Of a DNA stretch of 64,000 nt, positions 17,316-26,608 are shown piece after piece. Under the pieces are notes generated by a model, which saw only the letters and a program-made list of their open reading frames with translations, ran no database searches and was not told the origin of the DNA. Both the position numbers and the translations under genes were made by a program. Position 1 is the stretch's first letter, and the number at the start of each line of letters is the position of its first letter. The stretch comes from Chloroflexota bacterium (lineage in GTDB: Bacteria; Chloroflexota; Anaerolineae; Anaerolineales; UBA4823): assembly GCA_029782365.1 (NCBI GenBank), contig JAKOUW010000016.1, forward strand, positions 62,001 through 126,000, in the 5' to 3' direction.

Positions 17316-18020
17316 ATGTCAAGTCTGGTTGAACCATCATCCACACCCTTGCAGAAATTTTGGCAGGGTGTGCGGGCTGAATTTCCTTTGCTGGTCGGTG
17401 TATTTCCCTTTGGGATGATCTACGGTTTGCTGGCGATCAATGCCGGCCTGGATAAAGCTTCAGCCCAGGCCATGTCTGCAATAGTCTTTGGGGGATCATC
17501 ACAAATCGTCACCACGCAGTTGATCCACAGCGGCGCACCCGGATTGGTAATTGTTCTGACCATTTTCGTGATAAACCTGCGCCACGCATTGTACAGCGCA
17601 TCGATTGCTCCTTACATTGAACACCTGCCGCGCCGCTGGAAAACTTTGCTGGCTTATTTGCTGACAGATGAGGCCTACGCAATTACCATCATCGAGTATC
17701 AGAAAAAGGGGCTGACGCCTCTGGGACATTGGTTTTTCCTGGGAGCCGGGGTGGCTCTTTGGACAACCTGGCAGTTCAGCAGCGCAGTGGGTATTTTCCT
17801 GGGAGCATCGATCCCATCCAGTTGGTCTCTCGATTTCACTCTGGCATTAACCTTCATTGCCATCATGGTTCCCTTGCTGAAGGATCGCCCCAGCCTGGCC
17901 GCCGCGCTGACGGCTGGCATCACTGCTTTGCTGGCTTATAACCTGCCCTTCAAGCTTGGCCTCATCTTGGCTGCCCTGGTGGGTATCCTGACCGGCCTGT
18001 GGCTGGAGCGGCGCACATGA
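17316..18020 (+). CDS. azlC: AzlC family branched-chain amino acid exporter, large subunit
   Basis: A 234-aa polytopic membrane protein of the AzlC family, which with AzlD forms an exporter for branched-chain amino acids or analogues. Family hallmarks are FPLLVGVFPFGMIYGLLAINAG near the N-terminus, SAIVFGGSSQIVTTQLI and the NLRHALYSAS stretch at ~90-100. About six helices are visible. No Shine-Dalgarno is present; the start codon sits seven bases downstream of a TATAAT, suggesting a leaderless message. The stop overlaps azlD (ATGA). Confidence 0.9.
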   Translation: MSSLVEPSSTPLQKFWQGVRAEFPLLVGVFPFGMIYGLLAINAGLDKASAQAMSAIVFGGSSQIVTTQLIHSGAPGLVIVLTIFVINLRHALYSASIAPYIEHLPRRWKTLLAYLLTDEAYAITIIEYQKKGLTPLGHWFFLGAGVALWTTWQFSSAVGIFLGASIPSSWSLDFTLALTFIAIMVPLLKDRPSLAAALTAGITALLAYNLPFKLGLILAALVGILTGLWLERRT

Positions 18021-18334
18021 ATATCTGGCTGGTGTTCGTGTTGGGCGGCCTGGTAACCTTCGGCATTCGCCTGTCCTTCATCTACCTCTTCAGCCATTCG
18101 GGGCTGCCGGCTGGTTTGCGCAGCGCCTTGAGATATGTCCCAATTGCTGTGCTTTCAGCAATCATCCTGCCTGAGCTGTTCTACACAGGCGGTCGACTCA
18201 ATATCAGCCTGGAGAATCCACGTTTGCTGGCAGGCATCGTCGCCGTTCTGATAGCGTGGCGGACGCGCAGCGCCTTAATTACCATCCTGTTGGGGATGGC
18301 CGCTCTGTTCATCTTCCAATGGCTGCTGCACTGA
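18017..18334 (+). CDS. azlD: AzlD family small subunit
   Basis: A 105-aa membrane protein with four hydrophobic segments and the AzlD signature GLVTFGIRLSFIYLF near the start and RYVPIAVLSAIILPEL in the middle. It partners AzlC in branched-chain amino acid export. The start chosen is the ATG at 18017 in the ATGA overlap with azlC; an upstream in-frame GTG-type start would add six residues inside azlC and is unlikely. The convergent glgA ends eight bases downstream. Confidence 0.88.
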   Translation: MNIWLVFVLGGLVTFGIRLSFIYLFSHSGLPAGLRSALRYVPIAVLSAIILPELFYTGGRLNISLENPRLLAGIVAVLIAWRTRSALITILLGMAALFIFQWLLH

Positions 18335-18341
18335 ATCCAGG

Positions 18342-19820
18342 CTATTTCTGCTGATTGCGCAGGGCACGTTCGTACGCAGTTTCGTAGCCCGCCGCGCTGC
18401 GCTCCCAGGAGTAATCTTGCGCCATGGCAGTCTGGATCATACGCTGCAGATGCGGTTTGCGGTCAAAATAGGTGCTGACCGCCCATCCAATGGTATCTGC
18501 CAGAGCGCCCGGCGTCGGTAAGATGAATTTAAAGCCTGTGCCTTCACCAGTTGCTTCATTGTATTGCTGCACTGTGTCTTCAAGGCCGCCGGTAGCCCGC
18601 ACCACAGGCAGAGTGCCATACTTAAGAGAATAAATCTGGTTTAATCCACAAGGTTCATAGATTGAAGGCATGATAAAGAAGTCGCTGCCGGCCTCGATCA
18701 GGTGAGCCAGGTCTTCGTTGTATCCAATGAACGATCCTACCCGGCCCGGGTAACGCGACGGCAGGCGGCTGAAGTAAGTTTGCAGGTCGGGGTCGCCGGA
18801 GCCCAGGATGACAAACTGTGCTACCATACTGTTCAAAATTCCTTCCACGCCATTCGCCAACAGATCCAATCCTTTTTGCGCTGCCAGCCGGCTGACCACG
18901 CCGAAAACAGGTACATTGGGGTCTTCAACCAAACCAAACCGGCGCTGCAGCTCCTCTTTACACACGCCTTTCCCGCTCAGATCATGAGAAGTATAGTTAG
19001 CCGGCAAACGCTGATCCACCGCCGGGTTCCAAACAGCATAATCCACTCCGTTCAAGATGCCGATATAATCATCGCCCCGGTCTGTCAGGTACATCGCCAG
19101 TCCATAGCCGGTTTCTGGGGTGCGCGTTTCGTTGGCATATGTCGGGCTGACAGTATTCACCATATCGGCGTATTGGATGCCGCCTTTTAAGAAATTGATG
19201 CGGCCGTGGTCTTCAAACTTATTAGCGGTGAAATTCCCCCATTGCAAACCCAGGTATTCGTAATGGCTGGCGCTGTACACCCCTTGATAAGCCAGGTTGT
19301 GAATGGTGAGCAAACTGGCTGCCCGACCCAGGATTTGATCATTCCAATGCCAGATTTTCAGGTATGCCGGGCCCAGCGCCGACTGCCAATCGTGGACATG
19401 CACGATATCTGGTGCAAAGGAGGTATCACGGCACAACTGCAGGGCAGCGCGGGTCAAAAAGCCAAAGCGCCGGGGGTTGTCCTGGTAATCATTGTAGCTG
19501 GCATCATGATACAACCCGGGGCGGTCGAAATATTTATTCGACTCGATAAAATACACCGGCACGCCTTCGTTATCTGCGAAGTGCACCGTACACCATTCCT
19601 GGCCGTTCCCCATCCATACACCCATGGTGCCTAAGAAAGGCTGCAGACGGTACTTGTTGTAATCGATCAGGCTGTACTTGGGAATAATCACGCGCACATC
19701 ATGGCCGCGCTGGCGTAAGATTTTGGGAAGCGCGCCGACAACGTCTGCCAGGCCGCCCGTCTTGGCGTACGGGGCGCATTCAGAGCTGATCATCACGATC
19801 CGTAATTTAGAATCCTTCAT
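18342..19820 (-). CDS. glgA: glycogen synthase (GT5)
   Basis: A 492-aa starch/glycogen synthase that transfers glucose from ADP-glucose (or UDP-glucose) to the growing alpha-1,4-glucan. The N-terminal nucleotide-sugar motif KTGGLADV is at ~20-27, HVHDWQSALGPAYLK in the N-terminal domain and the C-terminal Rossmann domain includes PVFGVVSRLAAQKGLDLL and the catalytic-site stretch PSIYEPCGLNQIYSLKYGTLPVVRATGGL. The start is the ATG at 19818-19820, with GAGGAG eight bases upstream. Length is normal. No other glycogen gene is adjacent. Confidence 0.94.
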   Translation of the reverse strand: MKDSKLRIVMISSECAPYAKTGGLADVVGALPKILRQRGHDVRVIIPKYSLIDYNKYRLQPFLGTMGVWMGNGQEWCTVHFADNEGVPVYFIESNKYFDRPGLYHDASYNDYQDNPRRFGFLTRAALQLCRDTSFAPDIVHVHDWQSALGPAYLKIWHWNDQILGRAASLLTIHNLAYQGVYSASHYEYLGLQWGNFTANKFEDHGRINFLKGGIQYADMVNTVSPTYANETRTPETGYGLAMYLTDRGDDYIGILNGVDYAVWNPAVDQRLPANYTSHDLSGKGVCKEELQRRFGLVEDPNVPVFGVVSRLAAQKGLDLLANGVEGILNSMVAQFVILGSGDPDLQTYFSRLPSRYPGRVGSFIGYNEDLAHLIEAGSDFFIMPSIYEPCGLNQIYSLKYGTLPVVRATGGLEDTVQQYNEATGEGTGFKFILPTPGALADTIGWAVSTYFDRKPHLQRMIQTAMAQDYSWERSAAGYETAYERALRNQQK

Positions 19821-20060
19821 CGACTCATCTCCTCGGCTAGCATCAAATCTGAGTTTGCTTCGCCAGAACAACACCATCAAGATTGATTACGCAAAAGCAT
19901 TGAAATCGGCGAATATATCTTTTATGATTATACCGAAGATCAACAGTGATGGCGAAGAATGGAAGTCTTCACTAGCGGCAAGATTGGAAGTGGGCAGAAG
20001 CCCGGGCGGCTGATGTATAATCAGGTGAAATATGTCTTAATTTCTACCTAAAGGGATAAA

Positions 20061-20942
20061 ATGCGCCTCCAAAATAATCCCCGCAACCCGATGTCGATAC
20101 CCTGCCCCCGCTGCAAACAACTGATCAGTGCGAACAGCGCCAGTTGTATTCACTGTGGTTTGAGGCAGCCCTCTTTTTATTACAATTTTCCGGTGCTGGA
20201 CTCCTTGCTGCGAGAACGGGTGCAGTTCACCAACGGAATTATTGCCATTTGCTTCGCCATGTTTATTGCCTCGATTGCGATGACAATTGCCGCCAATATC
20301 GCCAGCGGCGCTCAATCCCCATTGGGAGGAGACGGTGGCTTGCTCGGAATGCTGAATTTTGCTCCCAGCCACGACGTCTTACTGCGCCTGGCCACCAGCG
20401 GAACGATATCGTGGGGCGCGGGAAAATGGTGGGGCTTATTGACCGCTACCTATTTACATGCCGATGTTTTGCATATTCTGTTCAATATGCTGGCGCTCCG
20501 TTCTTTGGGGCCGTTGGTGGAATATGAATTCGGTGGGTCGCGTTTTATTATTATCTATACCCTGACCGGTTTAGCCGGCTCTTTGGTCACTTTGTTCGTC
20601 GGCATACCCAGCTCTGTCGGCGCCTCAGGGGCGGTATTCGGATTGATCGGCGCCCTTTTATATTACGGCTGGCGGCGAGGCGGGGTTTGGGGAAGGAATA
20701 TATTCCGCAATATGCTCTTTTGGAGTCTCATCAACATTGGCCTTGGATTCATAAATCCTTATATCAACAACTATGCGCATATCGCCGGGGCAGTGTCTGG
20801 GTTTTTACTGGCTGTCGTTTTGAGCTTCAATGAACGCCAAAAAGCTACATTGACCCACCACATCCTGGCTCTACTGACCTTAGCCCTGGTAGCGGCCTGC
20901 TTTATCAGCATGTTCGCCAATGTGATCGCGGCAGCGATTTAA
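20061..20942 (+). CDS. rhomboid intramembrane serine protease with N-terminal zinc ribbon
   Basis: A 293-aa protein. CPRC (15-18) and CIHC (29-32) form a short zinc ribbon, followed by at least six membrane helices of the rhomboid fold. Catalytic Ser189 is in GASGAVFG and catalytic His240 in NYAHIAGAVSGF; HADVLHILFNM near 133-143 is the conserved helix-2 region. Rhomboids cleave transmembrane substrates within the bilayer. An AAAGGG site precedes the ATG. The zinc ribbon may bind nucleic acid or a partner protein; similar ribbons occur in the protein at 16167-17240. Confidence 0.9.
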   Translation: MRLQNNPRNPMSIPCPRCKQLISANSASCIHCGLRQPSFYYNFPVLDSLLRERVQFTNGIIAICFAMFIASIAMTIAANIASGAQSPLGGDGGLLGMLNFAPSHDVLLRLATSGTISWGAGKWWGLLTATYLHADVLHILFNMLALRSLGPLVEYEFGGSRFIIIYTLTGLAGSLVTLFVGIPSSVGASGAVFGLIGALLYYGWRRGGVWGRNIFRNMLFWSLINIGLGFINPYINNYAHIAGAVSGFLLAVVLSFNERQKATLTHHILALLTLALVAACFISMFANVIAAAI

Positions 20943-20968
20943 CGGTTTCTTTTCTTAGAGCATCCATC

Positions 20969-21820
20969 TCAAGGCTTAGCGGTAATGCGCTGCATTTCGC
21001 GCAAGACCAGCGCCGTACGCTCGTCGCGCAGCACAGGCAGGCGGGCGCGTGTGCGGTGCAGTTGGTTCAAATCGATTTCCGCCATCACCACCGTCTCCTG
21101 GTGATAAGGCGCTTTGATGACCAACTCGCCGTTGGGGTCAAAAATCGTCGAGCCGCCCCAGAAATTCAATCCATCTTCAAAACCGGTGCGGTTGGCATGC
21201 GCCACGAAGGCGGTGAACAGGCTGGCATAGGCGCGGTTGATATGCTCCACCCAACGGGCAGACTCCAGCGCAGGATCAGCCGTCAGCCCACGGCCAGGAG
21301 AGGCAGAGGCGAGTAAAAACAGGTCTGCGCCATCCAACCAGAGCAAGTAAGGCGGTGAAGCATGCCAAAAATCTTCACAAATTAACAATCCCACCCGCCC
21401 AAAGCGTGTGTCGAAGGCGCGCACGGCATCACCCCAGGCAAAGAATCTTCCTTCATCAAACAAGCCGTAGGTTGGTAGGTACACTTTATGGTGAACATGA
21501 CGCACTTCACCCCGGGAAAGATAGGCTGAGGCAATATAAAAACGGTGGCGGCTGTCTTCATCCACAAAACCGCAGACGATATCCAGGTCGCGGCTGGTCG
21601 CTAACAATGTCTTAAAAACCGGGTCGTCTGCTGTGGGGCGGTGAGCCACCGTGCTGGCCAAATCTTGCAGTACATAACCGGTGAGGGAAAGCTCTGGAAA
21701 AAGGATCAAATCCGCGCCTGAGCTGCGCGCTTCCTTGATCATCACCAGGTGTTTTTCCAGGTTATTTTCCACATTCCCGAGTTGGGTGGTTAACTGGGCC
21801 AGGGCCAGGTTAAGTTTCAT
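20969..21820 (-). CDS. nitrilase superfamily carbon-nitrogen hydrolase
   Basis: A 283-aa amidase/nitrilase-type enzyme that hydrolyses amide or nitrile C-N bonds. The catalytic triad is visible: Glu43 in FPELSLTGY, Lys112 in HHKVYLPTYG and Cys148 in LLICEDFWH. The phrase KVYLPTYGLFDEGRFF is also typical of the amidase domain of NAD synthetases, but no synthetase domain follows. The start is the ATG at 21820, with AGAGGA nine bases upstream; the TTG three codons earlier directly abuts that site. Monocistronic; exact substrate unknown. Confidence 0.88.
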   Translation of the reverse strand: MKLNLALAQLTTQLGNVENNLEKHLVMIKEARSSGADLILFPELSLTGYVLQDLASTVAHRPTADDPVFKTLLATSRDLDIVCGFVDEDSRHRFYIASAYLSRGEVRHVHHKVYLPTYGLFDEGRFFAWGDAVRAFDTRFGRVGLLICEDFWHASPPYLLWLDGADLFLLASASPGRGLTADPALESARWVEHINRAYASLFTAFVAHANRTGFEDGLNFWGGSTIFDPNGELVIKAPYHQETVVMAEIDLNQLHRTRARLPVLRDERTALVLREMQRITAKP

Positions 21821-21967
21821 GTTCGTCAATCCTCTAAAATCAAAGCTTGTTTCTAACAGATTTTACCGCGCTTCACCTCGCACCGGCCATTGGTTTCAGG
21901 TTCTGGCAACCTCTCGCCATTAATATGCGTAGAATATATTAGATGTATAATCATCTAAGGAGAAACT

Positions 21968-22573
21968 ATGGAGATCCTGTTAAACCCAAATGTGGCTTAC
22001 CTGGTATTGGTAGGCGCCTGGATGCTGATTCTCCTGGCAGTGATCACCCCCGGCACAGGGCTTTTGGAAGTTGGAGCGCTCATTTTATCCATCTTATCCG
22101 GTTGGTTGATTTTACAAATACCTATTAACTTATGGGCAGTGGTCATATTGGCAGCCGGCCTGGTCTTATTCATCATGGCACTGCGCTACCCTCGCCAACC
22201 ACTTTACCTGGGCGGCGCCATCCTCCTGTTTGTGTTGGGATCCAGTTATATTTTTAGCACCGAACAATGGTGGCTGCCGGCAGTGAACCCCGGGTTGGCT
22301 TTGTTAACCTCAATCCTTTCTGGCGGATTCGTGTGGATTGCGACTCGCAAATCCCTGGAAGCGCGCCGTTTAATGCCGCGCCATAATTTGGAGCGCCTCA
22401 TCGGGTTGGTTGGCGAAGCCAAGAGTTCGATTACGGATGCCGGCTCCGTGCAGGTAGATGGCGAGCTCTGGTCTGCGCGCTGTGTGCAGCGGAATGCCGC
22501 GCCGATCAACGCGGGGGAGCGCGTGCGCGTCGTTGGGCGTGAAGGTCTTGTTCTCATCGTTGAACCGGTCTAA
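21968..22573 (+). CDS. NfeD-like membrane protein
   Basis: A 201-aa NfeD family protein: four hydrophobic segments in residues 1-120 followed by an OB-fold beta domain (LIGLVGEAKSSITDAGSVQVDGELWSA at ~144-170 through VRVVGREGLVLIVEPV). The serine-protease domain of long NfeD proteins is absent. AAGGAG precedes the ATG by six bases. It is paired with a slipin gene 20 bp downstream, the usual NfeD-stomatin arrangement in membrane microdomain organisation. Confidence 0.88.
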   Translation: MEILLNPNVAYLVLVGAWMLILLAVITPGTGLLEVGALILSILSGWLILQIPINLWAVVILAAGLVLFIMALRYPRQPLYLGGAILLFVLGSSYIFSTEQWWLPAVNPGLALLTSILSGGFVWIATRKSLEARRLMPRHNLERLIGLVGEAKSSITDAGSVQVDGELWSARCVQRNAAPINAGERVRVVGREGLVLIVEPV

Positions 22574-22593
22574 ATATAGAAAAGGAGAAAATT

Positions 22594-23496
22594 ATGCCCG
22601 GAGGTTCCACTTTTGTCTTTGTTATATGTACAATTGGCGTTCTGCTGGCTGTAGCTGGGGCAGTATTGGCAAACGCCATCCGCATCATGCCGGAATACCG
22701 CAGGTTGATCGTCTTTCGCCTGGGCCGCTGCGTGGGCGCAAAAGGCCCTGGCCTGGTCCTGCTTGTTCCAATTGTTGATACGGCAGTGACAGTGGATCTG
22801 CGCGAGCAGGTGCGCGAAATTCCTCACCAGAACTGCATCACCCTGGATAACGTGACCATCGCCGTAGATTTCATCTGGTATTACAAGGTAGTTGATCCCA
22901 CCGAATCTGTTTTGAAAGTCGGCAATCTCGAAGCTGCCTCGCAGGGCATGGCTACGACCACATTGCGCGCCGTGATCGGTGGTATTGCGCTGGACGATGT
23001 ATTGTCCAAACGAGAGGATATCAACAACCAGCTGCGGGCTCGCCTGGATGAAGTCACCGAACGCTGGGGTGTCAAAGTGACCAACGTGGAAATCCGCGAG
23101 ATTAACCCACCGCGTGAGATCCAGGAAGCCATGGCCCGCCAGATGACCGCCGAACGCATCCGCCGCGCAGTGGTTACCGAGTCTACCGGTCAGCGCGAAG
23201 CCGCCATCAACGTGGCTGACGGCGAGAAAACCGCCGCCATTTTACGCGCTGAGGGTGAGAAACAATCTGCCATTCTGCGCGCCGAGGGAGAAAAACAATC
23301 GCAACTCCTGCGCGCCGAGGGTTTCTCGTCGGCATTGTCCGCAATTTACACAATAGCCCAAACGATTGACCAGAAGACGATGACCCTGCAGTATTTTGAA
23401 ACGCTCAAATCAATGGGCGCCGGGGCCTCAACCAAGTATATCTTCCCAATGGAATTCACCAGCCTGCTGGGTAATTTCTTGAAAAGTGATAAATAA
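22594..23496 (+). CDS. slipin/stomatin-like SPFH domain protein
   Basis: A 300-aa SPFH family protein. An N-terminal membrane anchor at ~5-27 is followed by the SPFH domain from ~30 (RIMPEYRRLIVFRLGRCVG), and then a helical region in which ILRAEGEKQS recurs three times (to ~252), giving coiled-coil oligomerisation. Family members form rings or scaffolds in the membrane with NfeD partners and modulate membrane proteases. AAAGGAG precedes the start. A strong terminator ends the two-gene unit. Confidence 0.92.
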   Translation: MPGGSTFVFVICTIGVLLAVAGAVLANAIRIMPEYRRLIVFRLGRCVGAKGPGLVLLVPIVDTAVTVDLREQVREIPHQNCITLDNVTIAVDFIWYYKVVDPTESVLKVGNLEAASQGMATTTLRAVIGGIALDDVLSKREDINNQLRARLDEVTERWGVKVTNVEIREINPPREIQEAMARQMTAERIRRAVVTESTGQREAAINVADGEKTAAILRAEGEKQSAILRAEGEKQSQLLRAEGFSSALSAIYTIAQTIDQKTMTLQYFETLKSMGAGASTKYIFPMEFTSLLGNFLKSDK

Positions 23497-23515
23497 CCAG
23501 AAAGAAAGGATGATA

Positions 23516-23553
23516 TTTGCCACGGGCGAGCACTCGCCCGTGGCAAAATTTTT
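23516..23553 (+). terminator. strong intrinsic terminator
   Basis: A nearly perfect 15-bp stem (TTTGCCACGGGCGAG at 23516-23530 and its complement to 23547) with a minimal loop and a following AATTTTT. It ends the NfeD-slipin unit. Confidence 0.9.
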
Positions 23554-23565
23554 CTCTGAATTGGT

Positions 23566-24018
23566 ATGGAATACGTCATCGAAGCTGCTAACTGGCGGGA
23601 TTTGAACGCACTGCGCCAACTTGAACAAGTTTGTTTTCCACAAGATGCCTGGCCGATCTGGGATCTGGTGGCTGTGCTGACTTTACCCACTGTAGTGCAC
23701 CTGAAAGCGGTGCAAAACGGAAAAATGATCGGCTTTATCGCCGGGGATATCCGGCGCAACGAAAACATCTCATGGATAGCGACTGTTGGCGTGCTGCCCG
23801 ATTATCGCCAGCAAGGCATCGGAAAGGCGCTCATGGAGGCCTGTGAAGCGCGCCTGCCCACACCAACTGTGCGCCTGTGTGTGCGCATCTCAAACAGCGG
23901 AGCCATCCGCCTTTATCAACGCCTGGGGTATAGCCGGGTGGGCATCTGGTCAAAATATTACCAAGATGGCGAGGATGCCCTGGTGATGGAGAAGAGCCTT
24001 CTCAAAAGTGGACTATAA
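23566..24018 (+). CDS. GNAT family N-acetyltransferase, RimI-like
   Basis: A 150-aa acetyl-CoA-dependent N-acetyltransferase. The acetyl-CoA pyrophosphate-binding motif is VLPDYRQQGIGKALM at ~76-90 and the C-terminal NSGAIRLYQRLGYSRVGIW is the RimI-like motif B. The opening LNALRQLEQVCFPQDAWP resembles RimI, which acetylates the N-terminus of a ribosomal protein. No strong Shine-Dalgarno is seen. It slightly overlaps or abuts the RNase D-like gene. Target unknown. Confidence 0.85.
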   Translation: MEYVIEAANWRDLNALRQLEQVCFPQDAWPIWDLVAVLTLPTVVHLKAVQNGKMIGFIAGDIRRNENISWIATVGVLPDYRQQGIGKALMEACEARLPTPTVRLCVRISNSGAIRLYQRLGYSRVGIWSKYYQDGEDALVMEKSLLKSGL

Positions 24019-24025
24019 TATTGAT

Positions 24026-25198
24026 ATGCAGTCTGATATCACGCCGAAATCGCCGCCCACTTTGCTGCCTGCTGCCTTGATTACCACCTCCGGTGGGCTG
24101 GCGCACCTTGTTAACCTTCTCTCCAAAGAAACCATAATTGCCGTTGACACTGAATCAAACGGTTTGCATGCCTACCGCGAACAAGTTTGCCTGATCCAGT
24201 TCTCCACGGAAAACGCAGATTACCTTGTCGATCCCCTATCCCTGCCCGATATTGCCCCATTGGGCAGGATTTTTGCTAACCCGGAAATTGAAAAAGTTTT
24301 TCATGCGGCGGATTACGATTTGGTCTGTCTAAAGCGCGATTTTGGATTTCGCATTAACAATCTTTTCGACACCATGCTCGCCGCTCGCATTCTGGGGAAA
24401 ACCACCCTGGGGTTGGGAGCCTTGTTGGAAGCTGAATTCGGTGTCATATTGGACAAACATTTACAGCGCGCGGACTGGGGAAAACGGCCGTTGACTCCGG
24501 AGATGCTCACTTACGCCCGTTTCGACACACATTACTTGATTGCCCTGCGCCGCGAACTCTTTCCACAACTCGTTGACAGCGGCCGCTGGGAACTGGCGCG
24601 CGAGGATTTCAGCCGCTTGTGCGGCATCGAACCCAACAACAATCACCTGGATGAGACAGACAGCTTACCGCACATCCCTGGCGCTCATGAGCTGACGCCC
24701 CAGCAGTACACAGTGCTATTGGAATTGTGCAATTACCGCGACCATATTGCCCGCTCAATCAATCGGCCCATCTTCAAGGTTTTTAACGCCGAAACTCTGT
24801 TGGCCATTGCGCGCTACTGCCCTGGTAATCCCCAGGAATTGAGCAAGCTGCACGGTATGACCCCGCGCGCCATCGAACGACACGGCAAGCAGTTGTTATC
24901 TGCTGTGCGGCGCGGCCTGGAGAAAGAACCGCAAGAAATGCCCCGGCCACAGCGGCCAAACGATGCTTATTTGAACCGCTTAGACCGCTTGCGTAAATGG
25001 CGTAAAGCAGTGGGTGCGAAATGGGACGTTGACTCCGATATCATCCTACCCAAGGACCTTATGATCAATATTGCTGAAAGCGCGCCGCACACTCTGGAAG
25101 AGCTGCAACCGATGATGGTTGAAGCTCCCTGGCGGTACGGTCAGTTCGGCAGCCAGTTGTTAGAGGCACTTTGGCCTCCACCGAGGAAAAGCAAATGA
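24026..25198 (+). CDS. ribonuclease D-like 3'-5' exonuclease with HRDC domain
   Basis: About 390 aa. The DEDD exonuclease core is visible: AVDTESNGLHAY (Asp and Glu of ExoI), HAADYDLVCL (ExoII) and YARFDTHYL (ExoIII). An HRDC nucleic-acid-binding domain follows near 225-300, and a second helical repeat near the C-terminus, as in RNase D, which trims tRNA and other RNA 3' ends. The ATG at 24026 is chosen; a GTG at 24008 would overlap the acetyltransferase by 11 bases. A TATAAT lies six bases before the ATG. The stop overlaps the next gene (ATGA). Confidence 0.88.
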   Translation: MQSDITPKSPPTLLPAALITTSGGLAHLVNLLSKETIIAVDTESNGLHAYREQVCLIQFSTENADYLVDPLSLPDIAPLGRIFANPEIEKVFHAADYDLVCLKRDFGFRINNLFDTMLAARILGKTTLGLGALLEAEFGVILDKHLQRADWGKRPLTPEMLTYARFDTHYLIALRRELFPQLVDSGRWELAREDFSRLCGIEPNNNHLDETDSLPHIPGAHELTPQQYTVLLELCNYRDHIARSINRPIFKVFNAETLLAIARYCPGNPQELSKLHGMTPRAIERHGKQLLSAVRRGLEKEPQEMPRPQRPNDAYLNRLDRLRKWRKAVGAKWDVDSDIILPKDLMINIAESAPHTLEELQPMMVEAPWRYGQFGSQLLEALWPPPRKSK

Positions 25199-26586
25199 AA
25201 ATCCACTTCCATGGCGCAGCCCAAACCGTAACCGGATCAATGTACCTGATCGAAGCGAATGGATCCAAGCTGCTCCTGGAGTGCGGCCTGTTTCAAGGCC
25301 AGCGCAAAGAAAGTTACGAGCGTAACCGCAATTTCCCCTTTGACCCGAAAACCATTGAAACCGTCGTGTTATCGCACGCCCACATCGATCACAGCGGCAA
25401 CCTGCCGAACCTGATCAAAAAAGGCTTTGAGGGACCAATTTTCGCAACACGAGCAACCAATGAATTGGTGGATGTCATGCTGCGCGATTCGGGGCATATC
25501 CAGGAATCCCAGGCCGAAAACATCAACTTCCATCGCAACAAACGCAATGAGCCGCCTGTCGAGCCGCTCTATACAGAAGCGGATGCCGTGCGTGTCAAGC
25601 AGTATCTACGGAATTTAGATTATGAAGAACGCGAAGAAGTCATTCCTGGGGTGAGGGTGCGCATGGTAGACGCCGGGCATATTTTGGGATCGGCATCGAT
25701 CGACCTGGAAATCGAGGAAAAAGGCCAGAAAACCAGGGTGTGGTTTTCTGGCGACATCGGCCGCCGGAACCTACCGATCATTCGCGATCCGGTGCTGCCT
25801 GAAGATGCTGATTACCTGATTATGGAATGCACGTATGGAGACAAGCCTCACCGCGATCCTGAGGAGGCTTACCAGGAAATGCGCCGGGTAGTCGGGCAAA
25901 CCCTGAACCGCAGCGGCAAGGTCGTCATCCCGGCGTTCGCGGTTGGTCGCACACAGGAGTTGGTGTACAACTTTCACCGTATGTACGATGAGGGTGACCT
26001 GCCCGATGTGCCGATTTATGTTGACAGCCCGCTGGCGATCAATGCCTCCAAAATCTTCAAACTTCATGCGGAATGTTTCGACCAGGATACCCTCGAGGCG
26101 CTGCGCCGCGGTCACCCGGCCCTGGATTTTAAATTATTGACCTATGTCAGCGATCTCGAAGAATCAAAAAAGCTGAATACACGCAAAGACCCGATGATTA
26201 TCATCTCCGCCTCGGGCATGGCAGAGACCGGAAGGATCGTATACCACATCCGCTACGCCATCGAAGACAGGCGCAATACCATCTTGATCGTCTCCTGGCA
26301 GGCCCCGGATACCCTGGGCCGCCGTCTCGCTGAACGGCAGAAAGAGCTGCACATGTTGGGTGAGACCTTCCATCGCAAAGCCGATGTAGAGACCATCGGC
26401 GGCCTTTCGGCGCATGCGGGGCAGGATGCATTGGTGGAATACGCGCTTTGCTTGAAAAAACGCGCCAAGACAGTTTTCCTGGTTCACGGTGAGCAAACCT
26501 CAGCAGATGCCCTGACCGAACAGCTAAAACAGCGCGGGATGAGCAAAATCTATTACCCGGCGCGCGGCAGCGCTGAGATCATCTAG
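25195..26586 (+). CDS. MBL-fold/beta-CASP RNA-processing nuclease
   Basis: A 463-aa metallo-beta-lactamase fold protein with an inserted beta-CASP domain, the architecture of CPSF73/Ysh1-like exo- and endonucleases. Zinc ligands are in HAHIDHSG (61-68), DAGHILGSA and WFSGDIG. beta-CASP features include PAFAVGRTQELVY, SASGMAETGRIVYHI and the last motif SAHAGQDALVEY. The start is the ATG in the ATGA overlap with the RNase D-like gene, so two RNA-processing enzymes are translationally coupled. Cytoplasmic; the RNA substrate is unknown. Confidence 0.92.
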   Translation: MKIHFHGAAQTVTGSMYLIEANGSKLLLECGLFQGQRKESYERNRNFPFDPKTIETVVLSHAHIDHSGNLPNLIKKGFEGPIFATRATNELVDVMLRDSGHIQESQAENINFHRNKRNEPPVEPLYTEADAVRVKQYLRNLDYEEREEVIPGVRVRMVDAGHILGSASIDLEIEEKGQKTRVWFSGDIGRRNLPIIRDPVLPEDADYLIMECTYGDKPHRDPEEAYQEMRRVVGQTLNRSGKVVIPAFAVGRTQELVYNFHRMYDEGDLPDVPIYVDSPLAINASKIFKLHAECFDQDTLEALRRGHPALDFKLLTYVSDLEESKKLNTRKDPMIIISASGMAETGRIVYHIRYAIEDRRNTILIVSWQAPDTLGRRLAERQKELHMLGETFHRKADVETIGGLSAHAGQDALVEYALCLKKRAKTVFLVHGEQTSADALTEQLKQRGMSKIYYPARGSAEII

Positions 26587-26608
26587 TATTTAAGAAGGGG
26601 GTTATCAA

